From the NCBI GenBank assembly GCA_027946555.1, contig JAPEVC010000129.1:1-64000 (forward strand): 64,000 nucleotides of DNA. Direction: 5' to 3'. The DNA comes from Gnomoniopsis sp. IMI 355080. Taxonomy: Eukaryota > Ascomycota > Sordariomycetes > Diaporthales > Gnomoniaceae. Both the position numbers and the translations under genes were made by a program. Below, one piece after another: positions 34,561 to 45,715 of the stretch (position 1 is its first letter; the number at the start of each line of letters is the position of its first letter). The notes under the pieces are model-generated. The model did no database searches and had not been told where the DNA came from. It saw nothing but the letters and a program-made list of their open reading frames with translations.

Positions 34561-35279
34561 TGTGTGGGGGAAAGTAGCGCCCTAAGCCTCGATAGCTCCA
34601 GAGGTCCATTGAGGGGAACCCTGCCTCTTTCCACATCTACTTGCTGGGCTAGCTAAAGTTCGGCAAGGAATTGACTTGAATTTTTCCTTCCCTTCACGTC
34701 TACGGCAACAATTTCGACCTCAAAGACAATCGCATTTTGACCACTCAATCGATCAACATCCACACCCTACGCAAACCTCCCTCATCTCCATCTCGACACC
34801 GAATTTGATTCCATCACCAATCTTCAGATCCTCCCAACCAACCCCACCCAGATCCTCCTCCACCGAACGCCCACCCGCAGCCACCACTCGCGTCACCACC
34901 TGGAGCAGGGCTGTTTGTCATCAATTTGTCCACAGCCACCAAACAAATCTGAGCATCATCATCACCAAGATCCTCACATCCACATTTTTCGCCCTGCTGC
35001 TCCACCCGACATCAGCCTTTGTCAACCATCCTTTACCATTTATACTTCTCCTTCCGTTCCCTTCTAAAAGGTTCGTCTGCGACCCTCGCTTTACATTCTT
35101 AAGCTAGACACAAGAGCGCAACGCTAATTCAGATTCTGTCACCAGTCGCAGAACCTTTTCCCTTGCGACTCCCACCCAACAAAGCCGACATTGAGGTCAC
35201 AAATCAACATCCACTACACCGTTGCTGAAGTTGAAGAGCGAAAGGAGTCAAGATCAAGATACACAACACGTAAGACAAG
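34561..35279 (+). promoter_or_regulatory. ATG-free pyrimidine-rich leader of the G3BP-like gene
   Basis: No ATG occurs on the sense strand from about 34560 to the CDS start at 35280 (~720 nt), and the stretch from 34680 is C+T rich. I infer a long 5' UTR that allows scanning straight to the first ATG. The transcription start was not located. Confidence 0.5.
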
Positions 35280-37052
35280 ATGGCAACAAATGGCAACGGG
35301 ATCCACCAGGAGCAGTACAGTTCTGCTTCTGCTACCCCAGCAGACACTCCTTCTACAACCGATCCTTCTGCCACTGCCTCCCACTCCAAGGATGAGGTGG
35401 GCTGGTATTTTGTCCAGCAGTACTACACCACCCTGAGCAAGAACACTTCGAAACTCCACGTAAGTTACCTACCCTGGTGTGCCGAGCTAGATGCGCCCGG
35501 ATGCTAACCTAGTAACAGCTCTTCTACAACAAGCAGTCCCAGTTTGTTCAAGGCCCAGAGGCTGAGCTTGTCGATGTTTCCGTTGGTCGTCAGGTATGTA
35601 CATCACTTCTTGGGACTGCATCGCACCTGTGACAAGCCTTTCGTGCTAATTCTTTGCTTCCTGCAGGACATCCAAGAGGCCATCAAGCAGCTTGACTTTC
35701 AGGACTGCAAGGTCCGTGTCTCAAACGTTGACTCCCAAGCTTCTTTCAACAACATCGTCATCCAGGTCATTGGAGAAATCTCCAACAAGGGTGGCGAGCC
35801 CAAGAAGTTTGTCCAGACCTTCGTCCTCGCACAGCAGCCTGCCGGATACTTCCTCCTCAACGACATCATGAGATACATCAACGAGGGCGAGGAGGAGACT
35901 GTCGAGGGCGCTAACGAGGAGAACGCTGCCGCCCCGACTGCCGAGCCAGAGGCTCCCCAGGAGCTCGCTGCCGAGGCTGAGGCTGAGAAGACTGAGACCG
36001 AGGAAGTGTCTGACGCCGCTCTGGACACTCAGGCCGTCGACAAGAAGCTCGAAGAAACCGCCTCTGGGGCCAAGGAAGCCCCATCCACCTCCGCTGTCGA
36101 GCCCGCTGCCGAGCCCGTTCCGGTCGCTCAAGAAGCTACCCCCAGCAAGCCGGAGGTCGCTGATCCTAGCCCCGAGCCGGAGAAGATCGTCCAGGAGATT
36201 GCTGAGGAGGAGACAAAGAAGCCCGACGTCCCCAAGGAGCCCAGCCCCACCCCGGCTCCGGCTCCGGCTCGTGCCCCAGCTGCGGAGCCCGAGAAGCCCA
36301 AGGAGCCCCCGAAGCCCATGTCTTGGGCCAGCCGTGTCGCTGCTGCTGCCGGATCTGCTGCGCCTAAGCCTGTCGTCCCGCTCCCAGCCAAGACTACCTC
36401 CGCTCCCGCTCAGCCAGCTCAGTCACGACCAGCTGCAGCCCCCGCCGCTGCGCAAACCACCGCACCTTCTCAGCCCGCCAACAAGGAAAACACCAAGGAG
36501 ACCAAGGAGACTAAGGAGGAGAGTGAGTGGCGCATGGCTGACTCCAAGAGGCAAAGCCGACAGCACTCTGTCGCCCCTACTCCCGAGAAAGATGGCACCC
36601 TCGCATACGTCAAGTTCGTCACAGACAAGGTCAAGGACGACGAGTTGAGGGCTGCACTGAGCTCTCACGGCGAGCTCGTCTATTTCGACATCAACCGCTC
36701 CAAGGTAAGCTAGCCGCAGCAACAGAAGCATGACTCCCTGGATTATACTGACCGTTTAAAGAACTGCGCATTCGTTGAGTATGGTTCGACTTCGGCCTGT
36801 CAGTCCGCCATCAAGGCGAGCCCGATCACGATTGCCGGTGACAATATTGTTATCGAGCCCCGCCGACCTAAGGCCGGTGCCTACGGCGGCGCCAACTACA
36901 ACCAGAACCGTGGCAGCATCTCCGGGCGCGGTCGTGGTGGATTCGAGGGCAACCGGTCTGGCAGCCAGGGTGGTGGCCGTGGCGGCTTCGCTAACCGTGG
37001 ACGCGGCGGCGCTCCTCGTGGACGTGGTGGCGTCCAAACCACTAACGCGTGA
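35280..37052 (+). CDS. G3BP-like NTF2-RRM-RGG RNA-binding protein (Nxt3/Bre5 type)
   Basis: Model: join(35280..35459, 35519..35593, 35667..36704, 36762..37052), 527 aa. An NTF2-like domain covers ~38-165 (VGWYFVQQYYTTLSKN, LFYNKQSQFVQG, FVQTFVLAQQPAGYFLLND). A ~230-residue acidic, then Ala/Pro/Glu-rich disordered linker follows. Next is an RRM at ~402-480 (LAYVKFVTD, then NCAFVEYGS) and a C-terminal RGG tail (GRGRGGFEGN, RGRGGAPRGRGG). This is the G3BP architecture. Relatives act in stress granules and as cofactors of the Ubp3/USP10 deubiquitinase. Introns are 59, 73 and 57 nt with GTAAGT/GTATGT/GTAAGC donors. The last one splits the RRM just before its RNP1-like strand. The start at 35280 is the first ATG after a long ATG-free leader. 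Confidence 0.93.
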
Positions 37053-40000
37053 ACGGAGCTGTTCATGCCATATACGACTTGATTCACCTCCACGATCCCG
37101 GTATCAAGGGACGCGATAGCTGATCAACCCTTTATCAAAATTCTGAAAAAGTCCTTCTAGGAGTCTTTGGGAGTTCTGCTCGGACGGTTGGTGGTGTACG
37201 GCGGTGCGTGATCTTGCTAATTTGGCGCATTGCGGTATTTGCATCGCAGGAAAATTTCCTTTTCTTTTTTATTCTCATTGCTTGAAAGTGATTCGCACAT
37301 TGTGGCGTGGGGGACAACAAGCGCACGGGGACGCGATATGTTTTGTCTCTTCTCCACATATTGCATGATCATTTGGTCAACAATGGCTGTATGTGTAGAA
37401 GACGAAGATGACACACATGAGCAATGATGGGCATTGTAGGTCGATCACACCAGGCAGGTAGGCAAGATGATAAAACGAGGGCGGGGATTGGGAAAGATAT
37501 GACAATGATTCGGAGGGGATGGCAGGAAAGAGAAGGAGAAGGAGATTGTAATGATAAGTCCACTCGGATCTGTACACCAAACAAGCCACCATCGACTGAC
37601 CGGCACAGCGAGCGGGCGGGCGTTCATGGGCGTCGTTGACACTCAAAACTCGCTTATTAATGACAAGCATCCAACTGTTATATAGCCATTCTCCGAATAC
37701 AGCCTGAGCAGCATCTTTAATAGCATTGGGTTTTTGTGAAAGACGAAGACCGCATAAGTCTGGCGGTTCGCAGTCTTGTATCCGAGTTGTACTCACGCAG
37801 GTGCTCATCCCGCATGCCAAGCATTGGTAGACAAATGGATCACAGACTTTGGTTGAGCATCCTCAACTTACGGCTACTACTACATGTGTAGAACGGTTGG
37901 ATCGGAGCCGAGGAGGGTGGTGATGGACGACGGCTCGCTTAGGCACAACAGATCGATGGCCCCACCACTGCGGGATGCCTGTCCCTTCTCCAACACGAGA
38001 CTGATCTTCACTCGGGCATGCACAGCGAAGCAAGCCATTGCGAATCCGACGATTAACAATGCCACTCTGCCTATCCCTGGAAGTATCCGACTCGGCAAAT
38101 CGAAATAGATTTGGGAGGGGGGGGACTGCCTATACCAGTATTCCGTATGCATCTGTGACTTACTTCTTCTAAGAGGCCCTCCCATCCGGATTCTAACACG
38201 TGCGTTTGTGCCGTGACGGCCCCCCTCAGTGGCTCAGGGCTCGGGACGCCGCCTATGGGGGGGCAAGAGGGGGCGGGGTCGCACGTGCGGATTGGCTCGG
38301 GCTTTGTCTGTCTTTGATGAGAACAAAGGGTGGAGGCGTGGGTCCTGGAATGAGGGCTGCGAACGGCCTGTCGGCGGTGAGGACGACATAGGCAGAATGG
38401 GAAGGGACGGCGGAGGTATGTGTTTGAGAGCTGGAGTAGGGGTAGTGGAGGGGAGTGGGAGGGGTCGCTCGGAGTTGAGGTCTGAGTTTAGTGGAATCTG
38501 GATGCGAGATGGTAACGATTGAGGTGCGATGGCATACTCTCCCTACCAGGGACAGAGGTGAGGGATGGGTGGCAAGTGTGAGGAGAGCGGTCTTTGATGA
38601 CCCCGAATAGTGTCACCCACCTAGTCATCGAGAGAAAACATGGCACACTTATCACTGGACTGATTCAACACTCGAGCGATTTGCAAGAGACTGATGACTG
38701 CCCTATGGCGCCCCGTTTCTCGAAACCGACTGACAATTTTCAAAAGAGCAGTGGGCCTGGTAGCACATCTTCTGGTATCGCTTGCGGAACGTTTAATATT
38801 CGTTGAGATATTCAGTCAACAGATCCCAGAAAGATGATGCTTGGTAACACGCGATTTACAAAAAATAGTCTGGATGCTTCGGATAGTTCTACCATGCACA
38901 TGAACTGCCGCCTGGACGGAATTGAGAGATAAGGTACACTTGACCGTTGATCAACATTTTGTAGATCAAGATTCAGATGGGTGCTATCTTGTAATGATGG
39001 AAAAAATTACGCACCAAGGAAGTACACAAATGCCTTTGTGGTGTTGAGGAGAGTGTACAAAACACACAAAGACCAAAAACGATTGTCTAAGAAGATGACA
39101 AAATCAGTTTGTGGGTAGGCGTCAGTGGAAAGATGGGGAACGGAGGTTCAGACACCGATCAGTCGGATACTACTGTAAGATGGCTGACAATCTTTCTCCA
39201 TGATCGCCTCGTGCGAGGGCATCACGACCGCGGGAAGACCACATAACTTCGACATATTGCTCCAGTCTGGGCAACACCACCTTCACCTTTTCGGGCTTAC
39301 CGCCCGGCCAACAAACTATTAGGCATATTCGGATGACGATCATTGTACTAAGTAAGTCCATCGCCCATCGAAACTCTCTACTCCAACCGCGAGATTACAA
39401 AGCCACGGTTTCCATCTCGGATCGGTCATCCCTCAGCTTTGATCACCAACGTCCTCTACTGATACCCCGACACGTGCCGCCATGGATACCGCGTAGTACT
39501 TAGGTAGACATGCTTTCAGACTCAGCCTCGAATTGATGTCACTGTGACATGCAGGCGTTATAGGACAAATAAGGAACACGAGATTCTTGGTCATGATTAT
39601 AATCGAGACTGCTTGGTGTCTATATCTTAATTATTATGTGACAACCAAAAAAACAGTCGTCTATGGTGGGATCCGTTATAGTACATAGTAGTTACCTGCG
39701 TCCACGGCCGACTATCTACCAAGGTACCACTCTATACGCGCTCCGTCTTGCCGGCAAGCTCCTTCCTGTTCCGGACCGATTGGATGGCGACAACTGCTCC
39801 GATCCGATATGGAATGGGAATACTCGTAAAAAAGAGAAAAGTCGATGTCATGCCGATACTTCCCTGCCTTGCCATGTGGTGCACCCGCCATACCCGCTCC
39901 TCTCATTGGGTATGAGTACCTAGGAGATACCCCGATACCCTAGGTTGATAGGGGGGTACAGTACGTATGTACCTTTGTACTCTGTAACTCACGATCGGAG

Positions 40001-42342
40001 GGAGTGTTTATCAGCGTACAAGCTTTTCGGCTCACAATTGGCATCGGCAGGTCGGAATCTGCTTGCCTGCCCTGCTGCTTACCCTACTCAATGGTTTGAC
40101 AGTTGAAACAATACCCACTCACACACTCAACTGTGTGGTGTGCTTTATCTCTTTATATGGAGATGCCGAGGTCCACGACGACTACTGGGCCGGCCGGCCG
40201 GGCACAAACAAGGACATTAGCAGCCCTGCGCTTCGGGCATTGTGAATTGAGGATTTTAGGTTTCTGTCCGAAGAAGCGGCCCCACTCCAATACCTGTGAA
40301 TTTTTGGGGTAGGGTTGACTGTGTTATTATTTACTGAACGCGCACGTCGGTATTCGTCAGCGTCAGCACCGCGCGGCTCAAGAAGAGACGCAATCCGGGA
40401 CCTTTAGTATGCAGCTTATTAAGGCCGGCATGTCGAATGATGCTGACGGAGGAGTATTCGTCACATTTTCTTCTAGAGATCTTCCAGAAGGCCGTTTGGA
40501 AGTGTTCTTTCGCCACTGGACCGGAACGCCCCTCTCCCGCGTGTGTGCTTATATCACCACAGCCTACTTAGGTAGTTGTACGGGGTGGATCCCCCATCTA
40601 CATAGTACACCAGCCCCCGACAACAAACAAGCCTTGCCAAGCTGGATCCGATAGATCAGCGGTATCCGGGACGAAATGGGCAGATGACAGAGGCTTGAGT
40701 AAAACAAGAAACGTTGCAATTTATTATTAGCTTGTATGTGCAGAACGTGGTCTCGGAGTCGAAAGCAGGCCCCCGCCTCGACGGACCTCCCTCTCAGGGC
40801 AATAGCCTCATAGTGTACAGTAGCATCACGCAATCACGGGGAATAAAAACCACCTGTGCTGAAGCAGTAATCAGACCGATGGCGGCATTTTCAGACCCAG
40901 TCTCTCCGTGCCCGCTCGTGGGTACTGGCTGGGTGGCAGGTTGCAGAACACTTATAACCTGCCCAAAAGGGACTAGACCGAAATAGCTGGGTACCTTGTC
41001 GGCTGGGCTGAATGGTGGTCTCGAGGCCCTCGATACTAGACCAAAGGGGGACGGTCGCCGTCCTTTTCCACCCCCTCTCTGGTGTTTTTTCTGTGAATTT
41101 CCTGCCGCTGCGGTCCTTTTGTGGCCTCCGCTATGGGGAAAGCAATTCATCGCGCCGCGGTGTGGAAACTCTTGTTGGTTGCCGCCTTGCCCATCTGGCC
41201 CCGTCTCTGCCGCTGTGGGGGAGGTTTTTGGTACCACGTTATGCGTGGGTGTGGGTGGGCGGGCGCGCGCGTGTTTGTGTCGTTGATAGACACTGGTGAT
41301 CGACATGTAGCCAAGTTTAATGATCCTGGAAACTGACCGCTTACCTGGTCCTGGTTTGCAGATCAACTGTTCATCTCGGTCTTAGATAAAAAAAAAATAT
41401 AGTGTTCTATCCTCGTCAGATGCAACCGTGGATCACGAGTGGTTCGAAATGTTTAATGAAGTTTTATGAGTGCATTTACCACCACAAGCCCGATCAGGCA
41501 GTAGATGGCCAGGCCCTTCCAGCGCGGCACGTCCACAGGGACGACTAGACTTGAAGGAGGCTGTTGTGCGACAGGGGTTGCAGCGAACAGCATCAACGGC
41601 GACCGGGGGTAACAGGTCCTTTCTGTGGAGCGCTAGAGATCCGCAACGGCAAGAAGCAGCAGGCAGGGACCGGGGGTCGGCTGGGAGGTCCCGCCTTCCT
41701 GTCCCAGTGTAAGTGCGGCCTTCCACTCTGCTTCCACTCACCTTCTACTGCGTCCTTCTCTGCATGATCATCCCCCCTCTCCCTTTCTCATTCATCTCAT
41801 CTTGGTATTTGTCCAGCAATCTCTTCTTCTCTTTTCTCTCTTGTCGTCCAGATTCCACGGTTGTAAATATCGACTTGGACTAGGCTGCATTCATACGACT
41901 TGTGCTACTGCGTCTCTCATCGACCCCTCGCTTATCGGCCTGGAATATCAGTTACAAGTGACAGGCAGTCCATTATCTCAACTTGGAGACTTACTCGAGC
42001 AGACGTCTATCGAGCCCAAAACATCCACAGACCACATGTTGTGGAAAGCAATTTGGTTTCGCAAGTGGACATAACATTGGCACAAGTCTTGAATTCCTTC
42101 CACGTCTGCAAGATCTACAGACGAGAACTTCGGGGAATTGTCCAAACGACCTGTGGTTGGGTTAGAGGGGAGGGAAACTGTTGGGGTGTGGGAAACGCAT
42201 CTACTTATCTTCGGATGAGGTGATGCGTTGTAGGTTGGCATCATTTTCTCAGGGAACGAGAGACGCACACGCTTTAGTGTCTCCAAGGATCAACGTGGAC
42301 AGGTGGTCGATATACTCTCCGTTTCTACCATCAGTCTGACCA
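37053..42342. other. 5.3 kb gene-poor region, then PH-gene leader
   Basis: No supported gene was found. A 101-codon minus-strand frame at 37880-38185 includes one hydrophobic helix, but it has no family match. Around 39900-40000 there is a dense cluster of TACCTAGG/GTAC words. From about 41750 the sense strand becomes C+T rich and probably forms the 5' leader of the PH-domain gene. Confidence 0.45.
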
Positions 42343-43653
42343 ATGAACACTGCGATGGACTTCAGCGATAGCGATGAGAGCCCCCGGCTCTCTGGTACCT
42401 TCGACCTGTTCAACCAAGAGATTGAGTTGCCAGCCATCGACAATCAACCGGCTCGTCGATTGTCCATGGAAGAGGACTATTTCTATGAGCAGGTCATGAC
42501 TTTCGCGCAGCCACTCCAGCCACCTGCTTATCATGCTGCCACACACGGTACATACGAGGGTCCATCGCGGAAGGGCAAGGAGGCCGTTCTGGATGACAAT
42601 CTCTCATCGGAACAGGAATTGCTGCCCGCTTACTCCTGTGACGTGCACATGGAGACTGTGTTCCAGATGAAAATGGAGATTGAGGACGCCGTCAAGAGGG
42701 CAGAGTACCGCAACTGGCGGACTATGTTTGTCGAATTGCAGGGGACCGCGTTGCATATCTACTCGGCAAGAAAGAAGGATTTTGGTTGGGGCAAGAGCAG
42801 GATGCATGGTCCGGATGTGAGACCGGACAATCCCTCCTGGTTGAGAAAGGGATCGTTGGAGCGCAGCTACAGCCTACAACATGCCGATGTGGGTATAGCG
42901 GCTGACTATCACAAGTATGTGCCATCTTCTTTCATCTTCATGCTTGCACTCTCGAATGTCTCGCATTACTTTCCCATTAGGCCATCGAGCTGACCCATCT
43001 ATAGACGTCGCTACGTTATTCGGATAAGAGCAGAGACGGATCAATTCCTCATCTCCTGCGTCGAGCTGCAGACATTCGTCAAATGGCTCGAGTGTCTTTT
43101 TGCCGCTATCGATGTGGCCATCCCGATCGACGAGCGAGACTTCCCGCGAGACCAGAGTATACCGCGCATACAAAGACTGCGCTGGCTTCGAGGCCACTTG
43201 TCTGACCAGGACCAGACAACCAATGGTGGCGCGGTGTGGGACTCTTTTGGCTCCCCGCCAACCTCACCACTAGAACCCGCAATCAACATGTTTGACGCAC
43301 AAGCGGATGAAATGTCACCCGATCGGATGGACATGTTTCCGGATGGGTCGCCTTTCGACAGCCAAGAGTTCCCGATGCCCCGATTCTCGACTGCATCGAC
43401 CAAGAATGATGACTTGGACCAAGGGACAGGCAAATGGCGGCCTCGGCATCTGTGGTCGACGACTCACGACATGGTGTACGCCAAGCTGTGTTATGCCGTT
43501 CTGCTATTCAAGAGTCCTCGGAAGTCAAATTTTGTTATTTTCAAGGGTCAGCGATGGCACATTGACTGGTCGACAGGTCAAATGTCGCGGGTACAGCCAC
43601 CATCGTACGGCGAGCCTGAGTTCTGGGGGCCATGGCAGGTCGTACGCATATAA
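42343..43653 (+). CDS. PH-domain protein
   Basis: Model: join(42343..42914, 43005..43653), 406 aa. A pleckstrin-homology fold is suggested at ~105-260. The YRNWRTMFVELQGTALHIY strand pair is followed by SYSLQHADVGIAADY, then after splicing KRRYVIRIRAETDQFLISC and the closing helix TFVKWLECLFAAIDVAI. That order is typical of fungal PH proteins that bind phosphoinositides or membranes. The flanks are acidic and low-complexity. A conserved-looking C-terminal piece (YAVLLFKSPRKSNFVIFKG) follows. The 90-nt intron (donor GTATGT, acceptor ATAG) falls inside the PH domain, and its removal gives DYHKRRYV. No catalytic domain was seen. Confidence 0.82.
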
Positions 43654-43706
43654 GCGCGATCTATTGCGCTTCACTTTATGCCATCCAGACATCATGATAC
43701 GTCGAT

Positions 43707-43717
43707 CCCCCCCCCCC
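43707..43717. repeat. C11 homopolymer tract
   Basis: A run of eleven C just downstream of the PH-domain gene, in its probable 3' UTR. Confidence 0.8.
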
Positions 43718-43939
43718 TCCTCACCTACCCAGCATCCTCCTTACACTAGCTATCGTCTCAACTATCTTCGTCTTCATATTACAGTGGCTAGCATCATCTG
43801 GTCATGACAGCGGGAAAATAAAAGGGGGCTGAATATTTGCATTTGGCCGATCCTAAAGGCGGCCCGGCGTTTACTGGAAAGGATAGCATTGCTCTTTCAT
43901 GATACACCTTGCATTTTGTCAAAGCATAGGACGAGAAGA

Positions 43940-44142
43940 CTATTGTTGCAGCAACATGGCGTTCGAAGCTTTTCTTTCAATGCATTTGGCCTGCTGCCAT
44001 TCATCAGGACCACCAATCTTTTGTACATAGGGGCTGTCCTGAGATAGGTACATACCATATTAATTTCCGACTCATACACGTCCTTTCCCATATCGGTCAG
44101 ACTTGAACGCCCCTTAACGCCTGGTATCTTCGTCGTAGTCAT
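43940..44142 (-). CDS. possible small protein (45 aa), two exons
   Basis: Model: complement(43940..43990, 44056..44142). The ATG at 44142 opens MTTTKIPGVKGRSSLTDMGK and continues to a strong donor (ATG|GTATGT). A 65-nt intron with a CTGAT branch and CAG acceptor joins to AKCIERKASNAMLLQQ and a stop. Without splicing the frame would run 81 codons to 43897. The exon 2 frame is open further upstream (DSPYVQKIGGPDEWQQ) with natural-looking composition, so another acceptor is possible. I do not recognise the family. It lies downstream of NNF1 on the same strand. Support is splice signals and composition only. Confidence 0.35.
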
Positions 44143-44414
44143 GGTGCTCGTAACAAAGCTCTCTCGTCGGGCTCTTGAATGCTCCCAGCAGGCTCATAGC
44201 TACAGCCGTGGCCTCGTCTTCCAGTCAAAGCCCACTTCCCAACTCGCCGCACTCTGCCTCAAAAGTTTGGCAAGACTACCATTTCGGGGTAATGGCACGA
44301 GCCCTTGCAACTGTAAACATAGACGCCCCCCACACAGTAATCACCGATTCTCCTTGGCCATATCCTTTCAAATCTGCAGGAGACAAATGCGTAGGCGCCC
44401 GGGATGCTTTTCTT

Positions 44415-45350
44415 CTATGTTTCCATGATCTGTGCCTCCACTTGCCGGCTCTCCTTTGCGAGGTCCTCCGCGGGCACCCCATTCATCAACTCCGCCGCGC
44501 CATCCACATCCCGCAGTGCGCCCTCCAACGCGCTCAATAACCCCTCAATCTCCGCCCTCTGCGCCCCAATCTCCTCCCACAGCCCCACGTTCGATGCCTG
44601 TGTGTTTTGCAGGCGCGCATTCAGCTGGCTCTGCTGACTGGCCAGATGCGGCGCGAGGTGCGCAGCCAGGACTGCCTCGGCTGGGAGCATGTGCGGTGGC
44701 GTAGGTCTGTTGTTGTTGTTGCTGCTGCTGTCCTTGTCCTTTTCTTTTCCCTCCGCCTCCTCGTTAGCCCCCTCACGGCCTTTTCCTTTGCGCAAACCAC
44801 CGCCTACCGTCTTCGTTGTTGCGGTTGTTTGCTTCCGCCGCTGCGCCGCGTCGCCGACGAGGCTCTCGAGCTCGTTGAGTTTCGCAATCACCTCGTACCG
44901 CTCCAGCGTCCGGCCGAATTCGTCCTGGCACAGCTGGCCCATGCGGTCGATCAAGCCGCGCTGGATGCTCTGCAGGACATGCGGGGCTTGGGCGGCGATG
45001 GTCGGGTAGCAGGCGGCAAAATTGTCGAGGGAGATCTTGGAGAGCGTGTGCGTGAGGGCCGAGTCGAAGAGTTTGAGGAGGCGTTGGGCGCGCGCGCCGG
45101 GTGTGATGGCGATGTGGCGCGTTGGAAGGGGCGGGGAGGCGGGTGTGCGCGAGTCGTCTTGAGGAGTGGTGGTGGTGGTCGTGGTGGAATCGCTATTTGT
45201 GGGCGGTTCTGCGGCGGAAGAGAGAGATTGTTGCTGCTGCTGCTGCTGCTGCGAGGACGCCGCTGGGGCATTGACGTCGCCGTCATTGTTTACATTTTCG
45301 GCAGGGGGATTGTCTGGTGGTGGTTGTGAGGAAGACGCCCCGGTGGCCAT
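44415..45350 (-). CDS. NNF1: kinetochore protein NNF1 homologue (Mis12 complex)
   Basis: A single-exon gene of 311 aa. Residues ~75-160 (GARAQRLLKLFDSALTHTL, NFAACYPTIAAQAPHVLQSI, MGQLCQDEFGRTLERYEVI, KLNELESLV) match the helical core of fungal Nnf1. Nnf1 is one of four subunits of the Mis12/MIND complex that links centromeres to the outer kinetochore. The C terminus is a long helix (NARLQNTQASNVGLWEEIGA and beyond), also expected. The N-terminal ~70 residues hold a CAG-type poly-Gln tract and a Thr run. A basic, Asn/Ser-rich insert (~190-220) interrupts the helices. The frame is open further upstream, but ATG 45350 is the first ATG close to conserved sequence. It is divergent from the NOSIP gene. 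Confidence 0.85.
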   Translation of the reverse strand: MATGASSSQPPPDNPPAENVNNDGDVNAPAASSQQQQQQQQSLSSAAEPPTNSDSTTTTTTTPQDDSRTPASPPLPTRHIAITPGARAQRLLKLFDSALTHTLSKISLDNFAACYPTIAAQAPHVLQSIQRGLIDRMGQLCQDEFGRTLERYEVIAKLNELESLVGDAAQRRKQTTATTKTVGGGLRKGKGREGANEEAEGKEKDKDSSSNNNNRPTPPHMLPAEAVLAAHLAPHLASQQSQLNARLQNTQASNVGLWEEIGAQRAEIEGLLSALEGALRDVDGAAELMNGVPAEDLAKESRQVEAQIMET

Positions 45351-45715
45351 CTTCAAAGTTTTGATAATGCTAGATTCCAATTGAACCGTTAGGCAAACGA
45401 ACTGTTTCCTGGTACTATGTGTCCATTTGGCGTACAATTATCTCTAGAGTTGAGCGTATAATGTAGTTTTGGTGATAAGTGAGTTCTCCTCGGCCCTTGA
45501 ACAAGTAGCGGACGCGGTTTAACGCGTCGGGGACAACAGGGGTATAGAACGCTGGCTTAGTAAGCTCATTCTACGACACTGCATCTCACCCTGATTGGGA
45601 CCCTGACTTTCAACGCTTGATATCTCAGCAGCACAGGTCATTTGTGACGTGTGAAGGCTTCAATTATCCTTTAAACGGACTGCTGCTGTCACAGATCCTA
45701 CCTTTCCTGCCCAGC
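45351..45715. promoter_or_regulatory. bidirectional promoter region, NNF1 / NOSIP homologue
   Basis: Two divergent genes start 365 bp apart, so both promoters and 5' UTRs must lie here. I see no clear TATA box. Confidence 0.6.

Noticed and set aside
37880..38185. 101-codon minus-strand frame with one hydrophobic helix
   Set aside because: It has an ATG and a plausible membrane segment, but no family resemblance and no supporting splice partner. Kept only as a note in the intergenic entry.
40794..41366. 190-codon open frame on the minus strand
   Set aside because: Composition follows GC-rich non-coding DNA, there is no hydrophobic core or family motif, and the opposite-strand frames are equally open.
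44607..45329. 240-codon plus-strand frame opposite NNF1
   Set aside because: Poly-Cys/Leu/Val runs arise from the complementary repeats; NNF1 on the minus strand has family motifs.
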